Shown: one piece after another, positions 1-7,573 of the stretch
Layout of the letters: every line of letters starts with the position of its first letter
Position numbering within the stretch: the first letter of the stretch is position 1
Assembly: GCA_947176485.1 (NCBI GenBank)
Contig: CAMWQS010000041.1
Location: forward strand, 1 to 11,593
DNA from: an uncultured Clostridia bacterium
GTDB lineage: Bacteria; Bacillota; Clostridia; Christensenellales; Borkfalkiaceae
Length of the DNA: 11,593 bases
Direction: 5' to 3'
The notes under the pieces: generated by a model
What the model saw: the letters and a program-made list of their open reading frames with translations, nothing else
Databases searched by the model: none
What the model was told of the DNA's origin: nothing
Made by a program: the position numbers and the translations under genes

Positions 1-312
1 GTTCGTGGTGAAAGGGGTGGTAGAGCCGCAGCACAAAGAGGAGAGCGAAGCAATGCCGAGCTTTTCGATGACGACGGTACTGACGACGATGACATTTTTG
101 TCGTTCGTACCGATAGGGGTGCGCGCACCGATGCGGAAAGTGCACGAAGGACGGAGCGCGCAGTTCCGCCTGCTCCCGCAGCATCGGAGCGAGTTTCAAG
201 AAGGGTAGAGGACGTTAAACGCACAAACCCTGCCCCTGAGCAGCCTCAGCAACCGGCAGAAGAAAAACCCAAACACGTTTGGAAGAAGTACGTTCGACCT
301 TCGCTCGATTTG
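1..312 (+). other. Low-complexity linker of the FtsK-like translocase
   Basis: About 104 residues between the missing membrane domain and the motor contain Arg- and Ala-rich runs, an acidic DDDGTDDDD stretch and a Pro/Gln-rich end. No folded domain is recognisable. Such linkers join the membrane and motor parts in FtsK proteins and vary strongly between species. The DNA here is more GC-rich than in the motor part, consistent with the Arg/Ala/Pro content. Confidence 0.7.
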
Positions 313-1770
313 TTGGACAACTATCCCGAAAATACGAACGTGAACACGGGCGAGATTGAGGATAACAAGCGCACGATAGTTCAAGCGCTTGCTCGCTATA
401 AAATTTCAAGTGAAGTGGCTAACGTTACTATTGGTCCAGCGATTACCCGTTACGACGTAATCATTCACGATAAAACTAATATTAAGCGTTCTCTTGGATA
501 TCGTGACGCAATCGCTATGGAGCTTATGAAAGAGAACGTAACGGCTTACCTCAACTATTCCAAGGGTGCGCTTTCAATAGAAGTTCCCAACAATAAGAGG
601 TCAATCGTCGGGCTGAAAACTATGCTTGCAAGCTCGAAGTTCCTCAACAGTAAGCAGAATTCTTTGACCTTTGCTCTCGGCAAAAACGTAGAGGGCGACG
701 TGGTTTGTCCCGATATTACAAAGATGCCCCACTTGCTCGTGGCCGGGACTACGGGTAGTGGTAAGAGTATCTGTTTAAGTGCGTTGCTCGTCAGCCTTCT
801 TTATAAGTACGGACCCGAAGAATTAAGGCTTATCCTCGTTGACCCTAAGCAGGTTGAGTTTATTTCATACGATAAGCTTCCTCACCTTATGATTAACGAG
901 ATTATCTACGACGTAGATAAGGCTATCAAGGCGTTGAACTGGGCGATAAAAGAGATGGAACGCCGTTACACTCTGTTTAAGGACATGACCGAAAACGGTG
1001 TTGCTACGAAGAACCTTGACGAATACAACGCTCATTTAGCCGAAGGGGAAGAAAAGCTGCCTAAAATCGTTATTATTCTCGACGAGTTCGGCGATTTGAT
1101 GTTGCAAGCGAAGAAAGATATAGAAAGCAGAATTATAAAGCTAGTCCAGAAAGCCCGTGCTTGCGGAATTCACCTTATTCTTGCTACGCAGCGTCCTTCA
1201 GTCGACTGCATTACCGGACTTATTAAGTCCAACTTACCTACGCGTATCGGCTTTAAGGTTAACTCTTTCGACGACGCCCGCACGATATTCGATATTGGTG
1301 GCGCGGAAAAGCTTCTCGGCAAGGGTGACTCCTATTTCCGTTCTGCGATAGACCCCGACCTTGCGCGTATTCAGTGCTGTTTCGTTGACACCCACGAGGT
1401 GCAGAAGGTTACAGACTTCGTTAAAGCCAATAACGAAACTTATTTTGACCAAAGCGTTTCCGACTTCATTAATACCGTTGAACAAGAAGAAACCACTAAC
1501 TCTATGGTCAGTGGCGGCGGAGAAGGTGAGGACGGCGAAACCAAGATAGACGATACCTTCATTAAAGCACTTAAATATTGCGTAACGTCTAATCAAGCTT
1601 CTGTATCTATGATACAGCGTCGCTTCCCCGTAGGCTACATAAAGGCGTGCAAAATTATCGACTGGATGGAAAACATGAATTACGTTACCCCGTCGGAGGG
1701 TTCCAAGCCCAGAAAAGTTTTGCTGTCAAAAGACGAATTCTTCAATATTTACGGTGACGTAGATGATTGA
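1..1770 (+). CDS. ftsK: FtsK/SpoIIIE-family DNA translocase (5' partial)
   Basis: This is the C-terminal 589 residues of a hexameric double-stranded DNA pump that moves chromosomal DNA through the division septum. The frame is open from base 1, so the N-terminal membrane domain lies outside the window. Residues 1 to about 104 form a low-complexity linker rich in Arg, Asp, Ala, Pro and Gln. The motor follows: Walker A GTTGSGKS at residues 249-256 (745-768), DPKQVEF after it, Walker B IILDEFGDLM with its Asp-Glu at 1081-1086, then ATQRPSVD and GGAEKLLGKGD, all family signatures. From 1549 onwards a gamma winged helix (QRRFPVGY, GSKPRKVL) should read the orientation of polar DNA motifs. The stop overlaps the start of rimO by 8 nt. 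FtsK and SpoIIIE cannot be separated without the N-terminus; family assignment is certain. Confidence 0.97.
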   Translation, partial: VRGERGGRAAAQRGERSNAELFDDDGTDDDDIFVVRTDRGARTDAESARRTERAVPPAPAASERVSRRVEDVKRTNPAPEQPQQPAEEKPKHVWKKYVRPSLDLLDNYPENTNVNTGEIEDNKRTIVQALARYKISSEVANVTIGPAITRYDVIIHDKTNIKRSLGYRDAIAMELMKENVTAYLNYSKGALSIEVPNNKRSIVGLKTMLASSKFLNSKQNSLTFALGKNVEGDVVCPDITKMPHLLVAGTTGSGKSICLSALLVSLLYKYGPEELRLILVDPKQVEFISYDKLPHLMINEIIYDVDKAIKALNWAIKEMERRYTLFKDMTENGVATKNLDEYNAHLAEGEEKLPKIVIILDEFGDLMLQAKKDIESRIIKLVQKARACGIHLILATQRPSVDCITGLIKSNLPTRIGFKVNSFDDARTIFDIGGAEKLLGKGDSYFRSAIDPDLARIQCCFVDTHEVQKVTDFVKANNETYFDQSVSDFINTVEQEETTNSMVSGGGEGEDGETKIDDTFIKALKYCVTSNQASVSMIQRRFPVGYIKACKIIDWMENMNYVTPSEGSKPRKVLLSKDEFFNIYGDVDD

Positions 1771-3097
1771 TTTTAAAACTAAGAAATTCGGAATTATTTC
1801 GCTTGGCTGTGATAAAAATCGCGTAGATATAGAAAAACTTTTGGCTATAATCAAGGCGAACGGCTGTGAAATAACCGACGACGCTTCAAACGCGCAAGTG
1901 CTGGTTATTAACACGTGCGCGTTTTTGAACGAAGCACGCAAAGAAGCTATTGAAACGGTTTTGGAATATGCGGCTTTAAAGAGCGAAAATCTTGAAAAAC
2001 TCGTCGTTACGGGATGCTTGCCGCAAAAATATATTGGTGAAACCTTTGATGCGTTGACGGAGGCAGACGTTTTTCTTGGCACGGACGACTACGATAAGTT
2101 CTTTGAAGCGCTTGAAAGGTCGTATTCGGGAGAAAGGGTAAACTTCGTCGGTAGCGGTGAGCACGCTTTCAACGGTGAAAGGGTAGTTACCACGCCCGCG
2201 CACTACGCCTACCTTAAAATTGCCGACGGCTGCAACAACCGTTGCACTTATTGTTTAATACCTAAAATACGCGGTAAATACACAAGCTACCCTATGGACG
2301 AGCTTATTAAAGAGGCTGAAGGGCTTGGCGACGTAGCCGAGCTGATTTTGGTTGCGCAAGACGTAACCAGATACGGACTTGATATTTACGGTCAAAAAAA
2401 ATTAGTAGAAATTTTAAAAAACCTGACAGCGCTTGTCAACATTAATAGTGTAAGATTACTGTACTGTTATCCCGATATGATAGACGACGAACTGATTTCC
2501 GAAATTAGGGATAACCCCAAAATAGTAAAATATCTCGATATTCCTTTGCAGCACAGCGAAAACGGGATATTAAATCTGATGAACCGCCCTGCCGGCAGAG
2601 AGGAATATTTATCACTTTTCAGAAAGCTGAGAAAAGAAATTCCCGATATTGCTATCCGTTCAACCTTTATTGCGGGTTTTCCTACGGAAACGGAGGAAGA
2701 CGTAGCGGGTTTAGTTGATTTTTTAAAGGAAGCAAAACTGGATAATTGCGGTTTCTTTGCTTATTCGCGTGAGCCTGATACGGCGGCTTATAAGCTTAAA
2801 GGACAAATTCCTTATTCGGTAAAGAAAAAGCGCGTAAAAAGGCTTTACGAAGTACAAAAAGAAATTTCATTTAATAAGCTTCAAAGCTTCGTGGGCAAAA
2901 AGATAAAGGTTCTTTGCGACGGTATCGATTACGAAAAGAATTGCTTCGTTGGCAGGACGTACTTTCAAGCCCCCGAGATTGACGGAAAAGTTTATTTTAA
3001 CGCTTATTCGGCCGCTCAGGGCGAATATACAGAAGTTGTTATTGAAAGCTCAGACGCATACGACTTGTACGGGCGTACGGAGGATTACGGTTTATGA
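1763..3097 (+). CDS. rimO: Ribosomal protein S12 methylthiotransferase RimO
   Basis: This radical SAM enzyme adds a methylthio group to the conserved aspartate of ribosomal protein S12. At 444 residues it has the family's usual length. The N-terminal UPF0004 domain carries three cluster-binding cysteines: C16 (SLGCDKNRVD), C52 (NTCAF) and C85 (TGCLPQKY). The radical SAM motif CNNRCTYC places C157, C161 and C164 for the second 4Fe-4S cluster, followed by LDIPLQHS and FIAGFPTE. The last ~65 residues fit a TRAM substrate-binding domain. SLGCDKN, DIPLQH and the C-terminal sequence favour RimO over the tRNA enzyme MiaB. The start ATG lies 8 nt inside ftsK, with a weak GGTGA five bases upstream, which suggests translational coupling; the stop overlaps the pgsA start as ATGA. 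Confidence 0.95.
   Translation: MIDFKTKKFGIISLGCDKNRVDIEKLLAIIKANGCEITDDASNAQVLVINTCAFLNEARKEAIETVLEYAALKSENLEKLVVTGCLPQKYIGETFDALTEADVFLGTDDYDKFFEALERSYSGERVNFVGSGEHAFNGERVVTTPAHYAYLKIADGCNNRCTYCLIPKIRGKYTSYPMDELIKEAEGLGDVAELILVAQDVTRYGLDIYGQKKLVEILKNLTALVNINSVRLLYCYPDMIDDELISEIRDNPKIVKYLDIPLQHSENGILNLMNRPAGREEYLSLFRKLRKEIPDIAIRSTFIAGFPTETEEDVAGLVDFLKEAKLDNCGFFAYSREPDTAAYKLKGQIPYSVKKKRVKRLYEVQKEISFNKLQSFVGKKIKVLCDGIDYEKNCFVGRTYFQAPEIDGKVYFNAYSAAQGEYTEVVIESSDAYDLYGRTEDYGL
3079..3083 (+). promoter_or_regulatory. Ribosome binding site of pgsA
   Basis: GGAGG lies inside the rimO 3' end, ten bases before the ATG at 3094. It supports that start over the internal ATG at 3166, which begins the conserved MNLPNKLT segment and has only a weaker AAGGG four bases before it. 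Confidence 0.7.
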
Positions 3098-3759
3098 ATA
3101 ACGAAACGGAAAAAGAAGTGAATAAGGAAAGCCGTGCTTACAAGTTTGCGGCGGGTAAGGGCGTGATGAACTTGCCTAACAAGCTGACGATTGCAAGAAT
3201 GGTTATGATACCCGTATTCATTCTGTTCTTTTATCTGAACTTTACGGCGCATTACTTCGTGGCACTTGCCGTATTCGGCATTGCTTGTTTAACCGACCTT
3301 TTCGACGGAAAAATTGCAAGAAAGTATAACTTAGTTACAAATTTAGGCAAGTTTTTGGATCCCATAGCAGATAAAGTTTTGGTATTGTCGGCACTCGTTA
3401 TTATGCTTACGCGTCCGCTTATTTTTGTTGCTAACCTCGGCGATTGGGCTCTTATAGTTGCCGGTTGCGGCGTTGCGCTTATACTTGCGCGTGAAATTAT
3501 AGTCAGCGGGTTCAGAATGGTTGCGGCAAGCTCCGGTACGGTAATAGCCGCAGATATCTTCGGCAAATACAAAACCACTTGCCAAGATATTTCCATCGTC
3601 ATACTGATTATCGGCGCGGGGGTAAGCGAGCTTACAGACCACCTTGCGGGCGTTATAGTAAACTATATCGGGCTTGCGTTTTTTGCACTTGCCGTGATTT
3701 TAACGGTAATTTCGGGCGTCAATTATCTTGTGAAAAACAGAGAAGTTTTAACGAAATGA
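3094..3759 (+). CDS. pgsA: CDP-diacylglycerol--glycerol-3-phosphate 3-phosphatidyltransferase
   Basis: This integral membrane enzyme makes phosphatidylglycerol phosphate from CDP-diacylglycerol and glycerol 3-phosphate, the committed step to phosphatidylglycerol and cardiolipin. The CDP-alcohol phosphotransferase motif is complete: D68, D71-G72, A75-R76, G85, D89 and D93, with the aspartates binding metal and CDP. NLPNKLTIARM just before the first membrane helix is typical of PgsA. Hydrophobic stretches at about 36-66, 94-108, 118-134, 164-180 and 190-213 fit a multi-pass protein. The first ~24 residues are a charged extension absent from many homologues; its start is backed by GGAGG at 3079-3083. 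The gene overlaps both neighbours by 4 nt (ATGA). Position next to cinA and recA matches the common Bacillota order. Confidence 0.95.
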   Translation: MNNETEKEVNKESRAYKFAAGKGVMNLPNKLTIARMVMIPVFILFFYLNFTAHYFVALAVFGIACLTDLFDGKIARKYNLVTNLGKFLDPIADKVLVLSALVIMLTRPLIFVANLGDWALIVAGCGVALILAREIIVSGFRMVAASSGTVIAADIFGKYKTTCQDISIVILIIGAGVSELTDHLAGVIVNYIGLAFFALAVILTVISGVNYLVKNREVLTK

Positions 3760-4445
3760 GTGATTATATAAGAACCGTTGCCGCACCCGTTGAAACGGTA
3801 AACGGGGCGCTTGCAAAATTGAAAGAGGCTTGTCCTAACGTTTCGATAAGTCTGCGTGAAAATTTCGGCGACCTAGTTATTGAAATCGGCAACGACGGTA
3901 TTGATAAACCGACCTATCAAAAGGCGCACCGTGAGCTTGTTGCCGCGCTTAACGACTATATTTATGCATTGGAAGATATTTCTCTTTGCGAGCGGCTGTT
4001 TCAGCTTTTAAAATTGAGGAAGGCAACCGTAAGCGTTGCCGAATCGTTTACGGGCGGCGGGATATGTAAAAGGCTGGTTGAAATTTCCGGCATAAGCGAA
4101 GTTTTTTTCGAGGGGTTGAATACTTACAGTAATAAGTCCAAAATGGAGAGGCTTGGCGTAAAGGAAGAAACGCTTAAAGCGTACGGGGCTGTTTCGGCGC
4201 AGACTGCGTATGAAATGGCTTACGGATTACTTGCAACCGGCAATTGCAATTTAGCAATATCGACTACCGGAATAGCGGGTCCTAAGTCGGACGGCACGAA
4301 AAAGCCCGTAGGGCTTATGTATATCGGCATAGGGAATGAGGAGCATATAAGCGTTTACGAGTATAATTTGAAAGGTTCAAGGCAGTCTATTACGGAAACT
4401 GCAATAAATATTGCGCTGTTTCTGGCTTTTAAAAAGTTAAAATAA
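3756..4445 (+). CDS. cinA: Shortened CinA: KH domain plus PncC-type NMN amidase domain
   Basis: The 229-residue protein ends in the CinA C-terminal domain, which in PncC hydrolyses nicotinamide mononucleotide to nicotinate mononucleotide and ammonia. Signatures are AESFTGG (95-101), a GLNTYSNKSK segment (120-129), LGVKEETLKAYGAVS and STTGIAGP (169-176) followed by KPVG. Residues ~12-85 resemble the KH-like middle domain of full CinA, including DYIY (67-70) just before the amidase part. The ~170-residue N-terminal MoCF-like domain (COG1058) is absent. The usual Cys of AESCTGG is Phe98; the presumed nucleophile Ser97 is kept. The start at 3756 forms an ATGA overlap with pgsA; the frame stays open further upstream inside pgsA, but that stretch encodes nothing CinA-like. 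recA follows after 16 nt. Amidase activity is inferred from the family. Confidence 0.88.
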   Translation: MSDYIRTVAAPVETVNGALAKLKEACPNVSISLRENFGDLVIEIGNDGIDKPTYQKAHRELVAALNDYIYALEDISLCERLFQLLKLRKATVSVAESFTGGGICKRLVEISGISEVFFEGLNTYSNKSKMERLGVKEETLKAYGAVSAQTAYEMAYGLLATGNCNLAISTTGIAGPKSDGTKKPVGLMYIGIGNEEHISVYEYNLKGSRQSITETAINIALFLAFKKLK

Positions 4446-4461
4446 TCAGAGGTATATAAAA

Positions 4462-5463
4462 ATGAATGAAGAAAAATTAAAGGCACTTAACTCAACCATA
4501 GCTATGATTGAAAAGCAGTACGGAAAGGGCTCGATTATGAAGCTCGGTGAAACGACGGTTTCTAACGACGTTGAAATTATCCCTACGGGCTGCCTTTCCC
4601 TTGATTTGGCACTTGGTGTCGGCGGCGTTCCCCGTGGCAGAATTATGGAAATTTACGGTCCCGAATCTTCGGGTAAAACTACCGTGGCTTTACATATAAT
4701 TGCGGAAACGCAGAAGCTTGGCGGCGTTGCGGCGTTCATCGATGCAGAACACGCACTTGACGCACAGTACGCGCACGCTTTAGGCGTTGATACAAACGAG
4801 CTTTATCTCTCCCAGCCCGACACGGGTGAGCAAGCGCTTGACATCTGTGAGTCGCTCGTCCGTTCAAGTGCGGTTGATATTATCGTAATCGACTCCGTTG
4901 CGGCTTTAACACCCAAAGCGGAAATTGAGGGGGATATGGGTGATACGCACGTAGGACTTCTTGCCCGCCTTATGTCGCAAGCGTTGAGAAAGCTTACGGC
5001 TATAACCAACCGCTCGAAAACTTGCGTAATCTTCATTAACCAATTGCGTGAAAAGGTTGGCGTTATGTTCGGCAACCCCGAAACTACTCCCGGCGGTAAG
5101 GCGCTTAAATACTTTGCTTCACTCCGTTTGGATATAAGAAAGGCGGACGCATTGAAGGGTGACGGCGCCATTATCGGTAACAGAACGAAGTGTAAGGTCG
5201 TTAAAAACAAGGTTGCGCCCCCGTTTAAGGTTGCGGAATTCGATATTATCTATGGTGAAGGCATTTCACAGGAAGGCTGTCTTATCGACCTTGGACTTGA
5301 ATACGGCATCTTTACCAAGAGCGGTAGCTGGTTCAACTATAACGACGAAAAGATTGCACAAGGCCGTGAAAAGCTCCGTGAGCACTTGAAGCAGACCCCC
5401 GAATTGAAAGCCGAGATAGAGGCAAAAATAAGAGAGGCGTACAAAGCCGCTCAAAGCAAATAA
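4462..5463 (+). CDS. recA: Recombinase RecA
   Basis: RecA forms ATP-dependent filaments on single-stranded DNA, carries out strand exchange and promotes LexA self-cleavage. Walker A GPESSGKT is at residues 66-73, the same numbering as in E. coli. The ATPase core is followed by DNA-binding loop 1 (EIEGDMGDTHVGLLARLMSQALRKL region) and loop 2 (NQLREKVGVMFGNPETTPGGKAL region). The 333 residues are slightly short because the C-terminus ends in a basic helix (IREAYKAAQSK) without the acidic tail of longer RecAs. The start has AGAGG nine bases upstream (4448-4452). No LexA-type operator or convincing promoter is visible in the 16-nt gap or the cinA end, so expression probably depends on the upstream operon. 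nadE begins 10 nt downstream. Confidence 0.99.
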   Translation: MNEEKLKALNSTIAMIEKQYGKGSIMKLGETTVSNDVEIIPTGCLSLDLALGVGGVPRGRIMEIYGPESSGKTTVALHIIAETQKLGGVAAFIDAEHALDAQYAHALGVDTNELYLSQPDTGEQALDICESLVRSSAVDIIVIDSVAALTPKAEIEGDMGDTHVGLLARLMSQALRKLTAITNRSKTCVIFINQLREKVGVMFGNPETTPGGKALKYFASLRLDIRKADALKGDGAIIGNRTKCKVVKNKVAPPFKVAEFDIIYGEGISQEGCLIDLGLEYGIFTKSGSWFNYNDEKIAQGREKLREHLKQTPELKAEIEAKIREAYKAAQSK

Positions 5464-5473
5464 GAAGGTTTAA

Positions 5474-7408
5474 ATGCAATACGGATTTATAAAGGTTTGC
5501 GCTGCTACACCTGAAATAAGGGTGGCGGACGTAAGTTTCAATACTCAAAAAATAATAGATGCAATAAAGGAAAGTGCAAAGAACGGAAGTCAGCTTACCG
5601 TTTTCCCCGAACTTTCCGTTTGCGGTTACACGTGCGGTGACTTATTTGGGCAGCCCGCACTTATAAAAGCGTGCGAAATCGCTTTAAGCAAAATTGCTGA
5701 GGCAACGAAGGAAATAAAAACTCTCGTATTCGTCGGTGCGCCTATAAGGCATGACGGCAAACTTTTCAACTGCGCAATAGCTATTCACGGCGGTAAAATT
5801 TTAGCTGTTATTCCGAAAACTTTTTTACCCAACTACGGTGAGTTTTACGAAAGAAGGTATTTTTCTTCCTCAACGGAAGTTATAATGGATTATATCAGCC
5901 TTACCGGTGCGCAATTCGTGCCCTTCACGACGAAGATTTTGTTTATGGCAAGCAATTGTCCCGGGTTTACCGTTGCTGCGGAAGTTTGCGAAGATTTGTG
6001 GACGGTTCAATCGCCTTCGTTAAAACACACGCAAAGAGGGGCAAACGTTATCGTGAACCTTTCTTGCAGCAATGAAATAGCGGGTAAAGCCGAACGCAGA
6101 AGAACGCTTATTAAAGCCCAGTCGGACAAGCTCGTTTGCGGATACGTTTACTGCAATGCGGGCGATGGCGAAAGCTCAACCGATATGACGTTTGGGGGGC
6201 ACAACATAATTGCCGAAAACGGCAAAATTCTTAACGAAAGCAAGCTGTTTAAAAACGGGCTGTTGTATTCCGAAATAGACGTTGAAATGCTTGAAAATGA
6301 GAGATGCAAAACGGCGGGGGTATATTACACCGACCTGAAAGAGGAAAGAAAAGAGCAGCGTGGTGACGACGGATATTATAGGTCGGTCTTTGAAACGATT
6401 GAAAGTGAAGAAGACTTAACCAGAAAAATTTCCCAAACACCTTTTATCCCGAAAAGCGGCTTATCGGAAAGATGCGAGCTTGTGCTAACCATTCAGCAAA
6501 AAGGGCTTGAAAAAAGGCTTAAACACACCCATGCTAAGACCGTTTTATTAGGCGTTTCGGGTGGACTTGACTCTGCGCTTGCACTGCTTGTGGCTTGTCG
6601 GGCGTTTAACGCATTGGATAAAGATTTAAGCGATATCGTTGCCGTAACTATGCCTTGCTTCGGAACGACGAAGAAAACTAAGAGCAATTCTATAAAATTG
6701 ATAGAGTCGTTGGGTGCAACGGCAAAATCTTTACCTATATCAGCCAGCGTTTTAAAGCACTTTAAGGATATAGGGCACGACCCCGAGGATACGAACGTAA
6801 CCTACGAGAACGCTCAATCCCGTATGCGCACCATGGTCTTGATGAATATGGCGAACGATATGGGCGGACTCGTTCTCGGTACTTGTGATTTAAGCGAAAC
6901 TGCGCTTGGCTGGTCAACCTACAACGGCGACCATATGTCAATGTACGGCGTCAACGCTTCAGTTCCCAAAACGCTTGTAAAGCATCTTATTGCGTACGAG
7001 GCGGATAGAATTGGTGGTGACGTAAAGAGAATTCTCACGAGCATTTTAAATACTGAAATAAGCCCCGAGCTTCTTCCCCCCGACGAAAACGGTAAAATAG
7101 CCCAAAAAACCGAAGACATCGTTGGGCCATATATTCTGCACGATTTCTTTATCTATTACGCTCTGCGTTATTCTTTCCCGCCCGATAAAATTATGTTTTT
7201 GGCGGAGAAGGCTTTTGCCGGCGTTTATACCAAAAAGGCGATAAAAAAGTGGCTTAAACTCTTCTATGAAAGATTCTTCAAAAATCAATTTAAACGCTCA
7301 TGTATGCCCGACGGAGTGAAGGTGGGCTCAGTGTCGCTTTCTCCCCGCGGAGACTGGCGTATGCCCTCTGACGCCGTTGCAAGCGTTTGGCTTGATTATT
7401 TCAAATAA
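5474..7408 (+). CDS. nadE: Glutamine-dependent NAD+ synthetase (two-domain)
   Basis: The enzyme amidates nicotinate adenine dinucleotide to NAD+ using ATP and ammonia taken from glutamine. The N-terminal nitrilase-type glutaminase domain (~1-280) shows the triad E46 (FPELSVCGY), K115 (IPKTFLPNYGEFYERRYF) and C172 (EVCEDLW). The synthetase domain starts near 330, with the PP-loop SGGLDS at 362-367 and then MPCFGTT, NAQSRMRTMVLMN and GTCDLSETALGWSTYNGDH. At 644 residues it belongs to the long glutamine-dependent class rather than the ~275-residue ammonia-dependent class. A GAAGG (5464-5468) sits five bases before the ATG, and the gap to recA is 10 nt. It is the last gene of the operon. With the CinA amidase domain it fits NMN recycling to NAD. 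Confidence 0.97.
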   Translation: MQYGFIKVCAATPEIRVADVSFNTQKIIDAIKESAKNGSQLTVFPELSVCGYTCGDLFGQPALIKACEIALSKIAEATKEIKTLVFVGAPIRHDGKLFNCAIAIHGGKILAVIPKTFLPNYGEFYERRYFSSSTEVIMDYISLTGAQFVPFTTKILFMASNCPGFTVAAEVCEDLWTVQSPSLKHTQRGANVIVNLSCSNEIAGKAERRRTLIKAQSDKLVCGYVYCNAGDGESSTDMTFGGHNIIAENGKILNESKLFKNGLLYSEIDVEMLENERCKTAGVYYTDLKEERKEQRGDDGYYRSVFETIESEEDLTRKISQTPFIPKSGLSERCELVLTIQQKGLEKRLKHTHAKTVLLGVSGGLDSALALLVACRAFNALDKDLSDIVAVTMPCFGTTKKTKSNSIKLIESLGATAKSLPISASVLKHFKDIGHDPEDTNVTYENAQSRMRTMVLMNMANDMGGLVLGTCDLSETALGWSTYNGDHMSMYGVNASVPKTLVKHLIAYEADRIGGDVKRILTSILNTEISPELLPPDENGKIAQKTEDIVGPYILHDFFIYYALRYSFPPDKIMFLAEKAFAGVYTKKAIKKWLKLFYERFFKNQFKRSCMPDGVKVGSVSLSPRGDWRMPSDAVASVWLDYFK

Positions 7409-7415
7409 TACAATA

Positions 7416-7447
7416 CCCCGCTCGGCTTTGCCGTGCGGGGCTTTTTT
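7416..7447 (+). terminator. Intrinsic terminator after nadE
   Basis: Two 11-nt arms (7416-7426 and 7430-7440) pair perfectly except for one T-T mismatch, around a TTT loop (7427-7429). One C and then six Ts follow. It lies 7 nt after the nadE stop and should end the ftsK-to-nadE operon. Confidence 0.93.
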
Positions 7448-7449
7448 CA

Positions 7450-7509
7450 ATATTGTACAAACAATTTATTCTATTAAATTGACTTTTAAAGAGTGCGGGT
7501 GTACAATAT
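7450..7509. repeat. 10-bp inverted repeat spanning the rny promoter
   Basis: ATATTGTACA (7450-7459) and its exact reverse complement TGTACAATAT (7500-7509) are separated by 40 nt. The right copy contains the -10 box of the rny promoter and the left copy lies just upstream of the -35. It could be a paired operator, or a chance match in AT-rich sequence. Confidence 0.4.
7479..7507 (+). promoter_or_regulatory. Sigma-A-type promoter of rny
   Basis: TTGACT (7479-7484) is followed by a 17-nt spacer and TACAAT (7502-7507), each 5 of 6 matches to consensus. Transcription should start near 7513-7515. It lies between the nadE terminator and rny, so rny is expressed separately from the upstream operon. 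Confidence 0.85.
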
Positions 7510-7515
7510 AATAAG

Positions 7516-7547
7516 ATATAAATTACTTCGTTGGAAGTAACGTATAT
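7516..7547 (+). promoter_or_regulatory. 5'-end stem-loop in the rny leader
   Basis: TTACTTC (7523-7529) pairs perfectly with GAAGTAA (7534-7540) around a GTTG loop. After a 2x2 mismatch a further five A-T pairs form between 7516-7520 and 7543-7547. The expected transcription start is one to three bases before this structure, so the rny mRNA would begin with it. The AGGAGG ribosome binding site at 7563-7568 lies downstream and unpaired. A role in mRNA stability or RNase Y autoregulation is inference. Confidence 0.5.
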
Positions 7548-7573
7548 ATTTAAAACTTTATCAGGAGGCTTAA

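Noticed and set aside
3579..3755. Upstream extension of the cinA reading frame inside pgsA
   Set aside because: The 59 extra codons overlap pgsA in another frame, have no CinA-like sequence and are His/Arg/Tyr-rich out-of-frame translation. The ATGA overlap at 3756 is the sensible start.
4362..4367. Perfect TATAAT inside the cinA 3' end as a possible recA promoter
   Set aside because: No -35-like hexamer lies 16-18 nt upstream and there is no TG extension; it is in coding sequence.
4803..5210. Minus-strand open frame opposite recA
   Set aside because: It is complementary to highly conserved recA sequence and its composition is that of a shadow frame.
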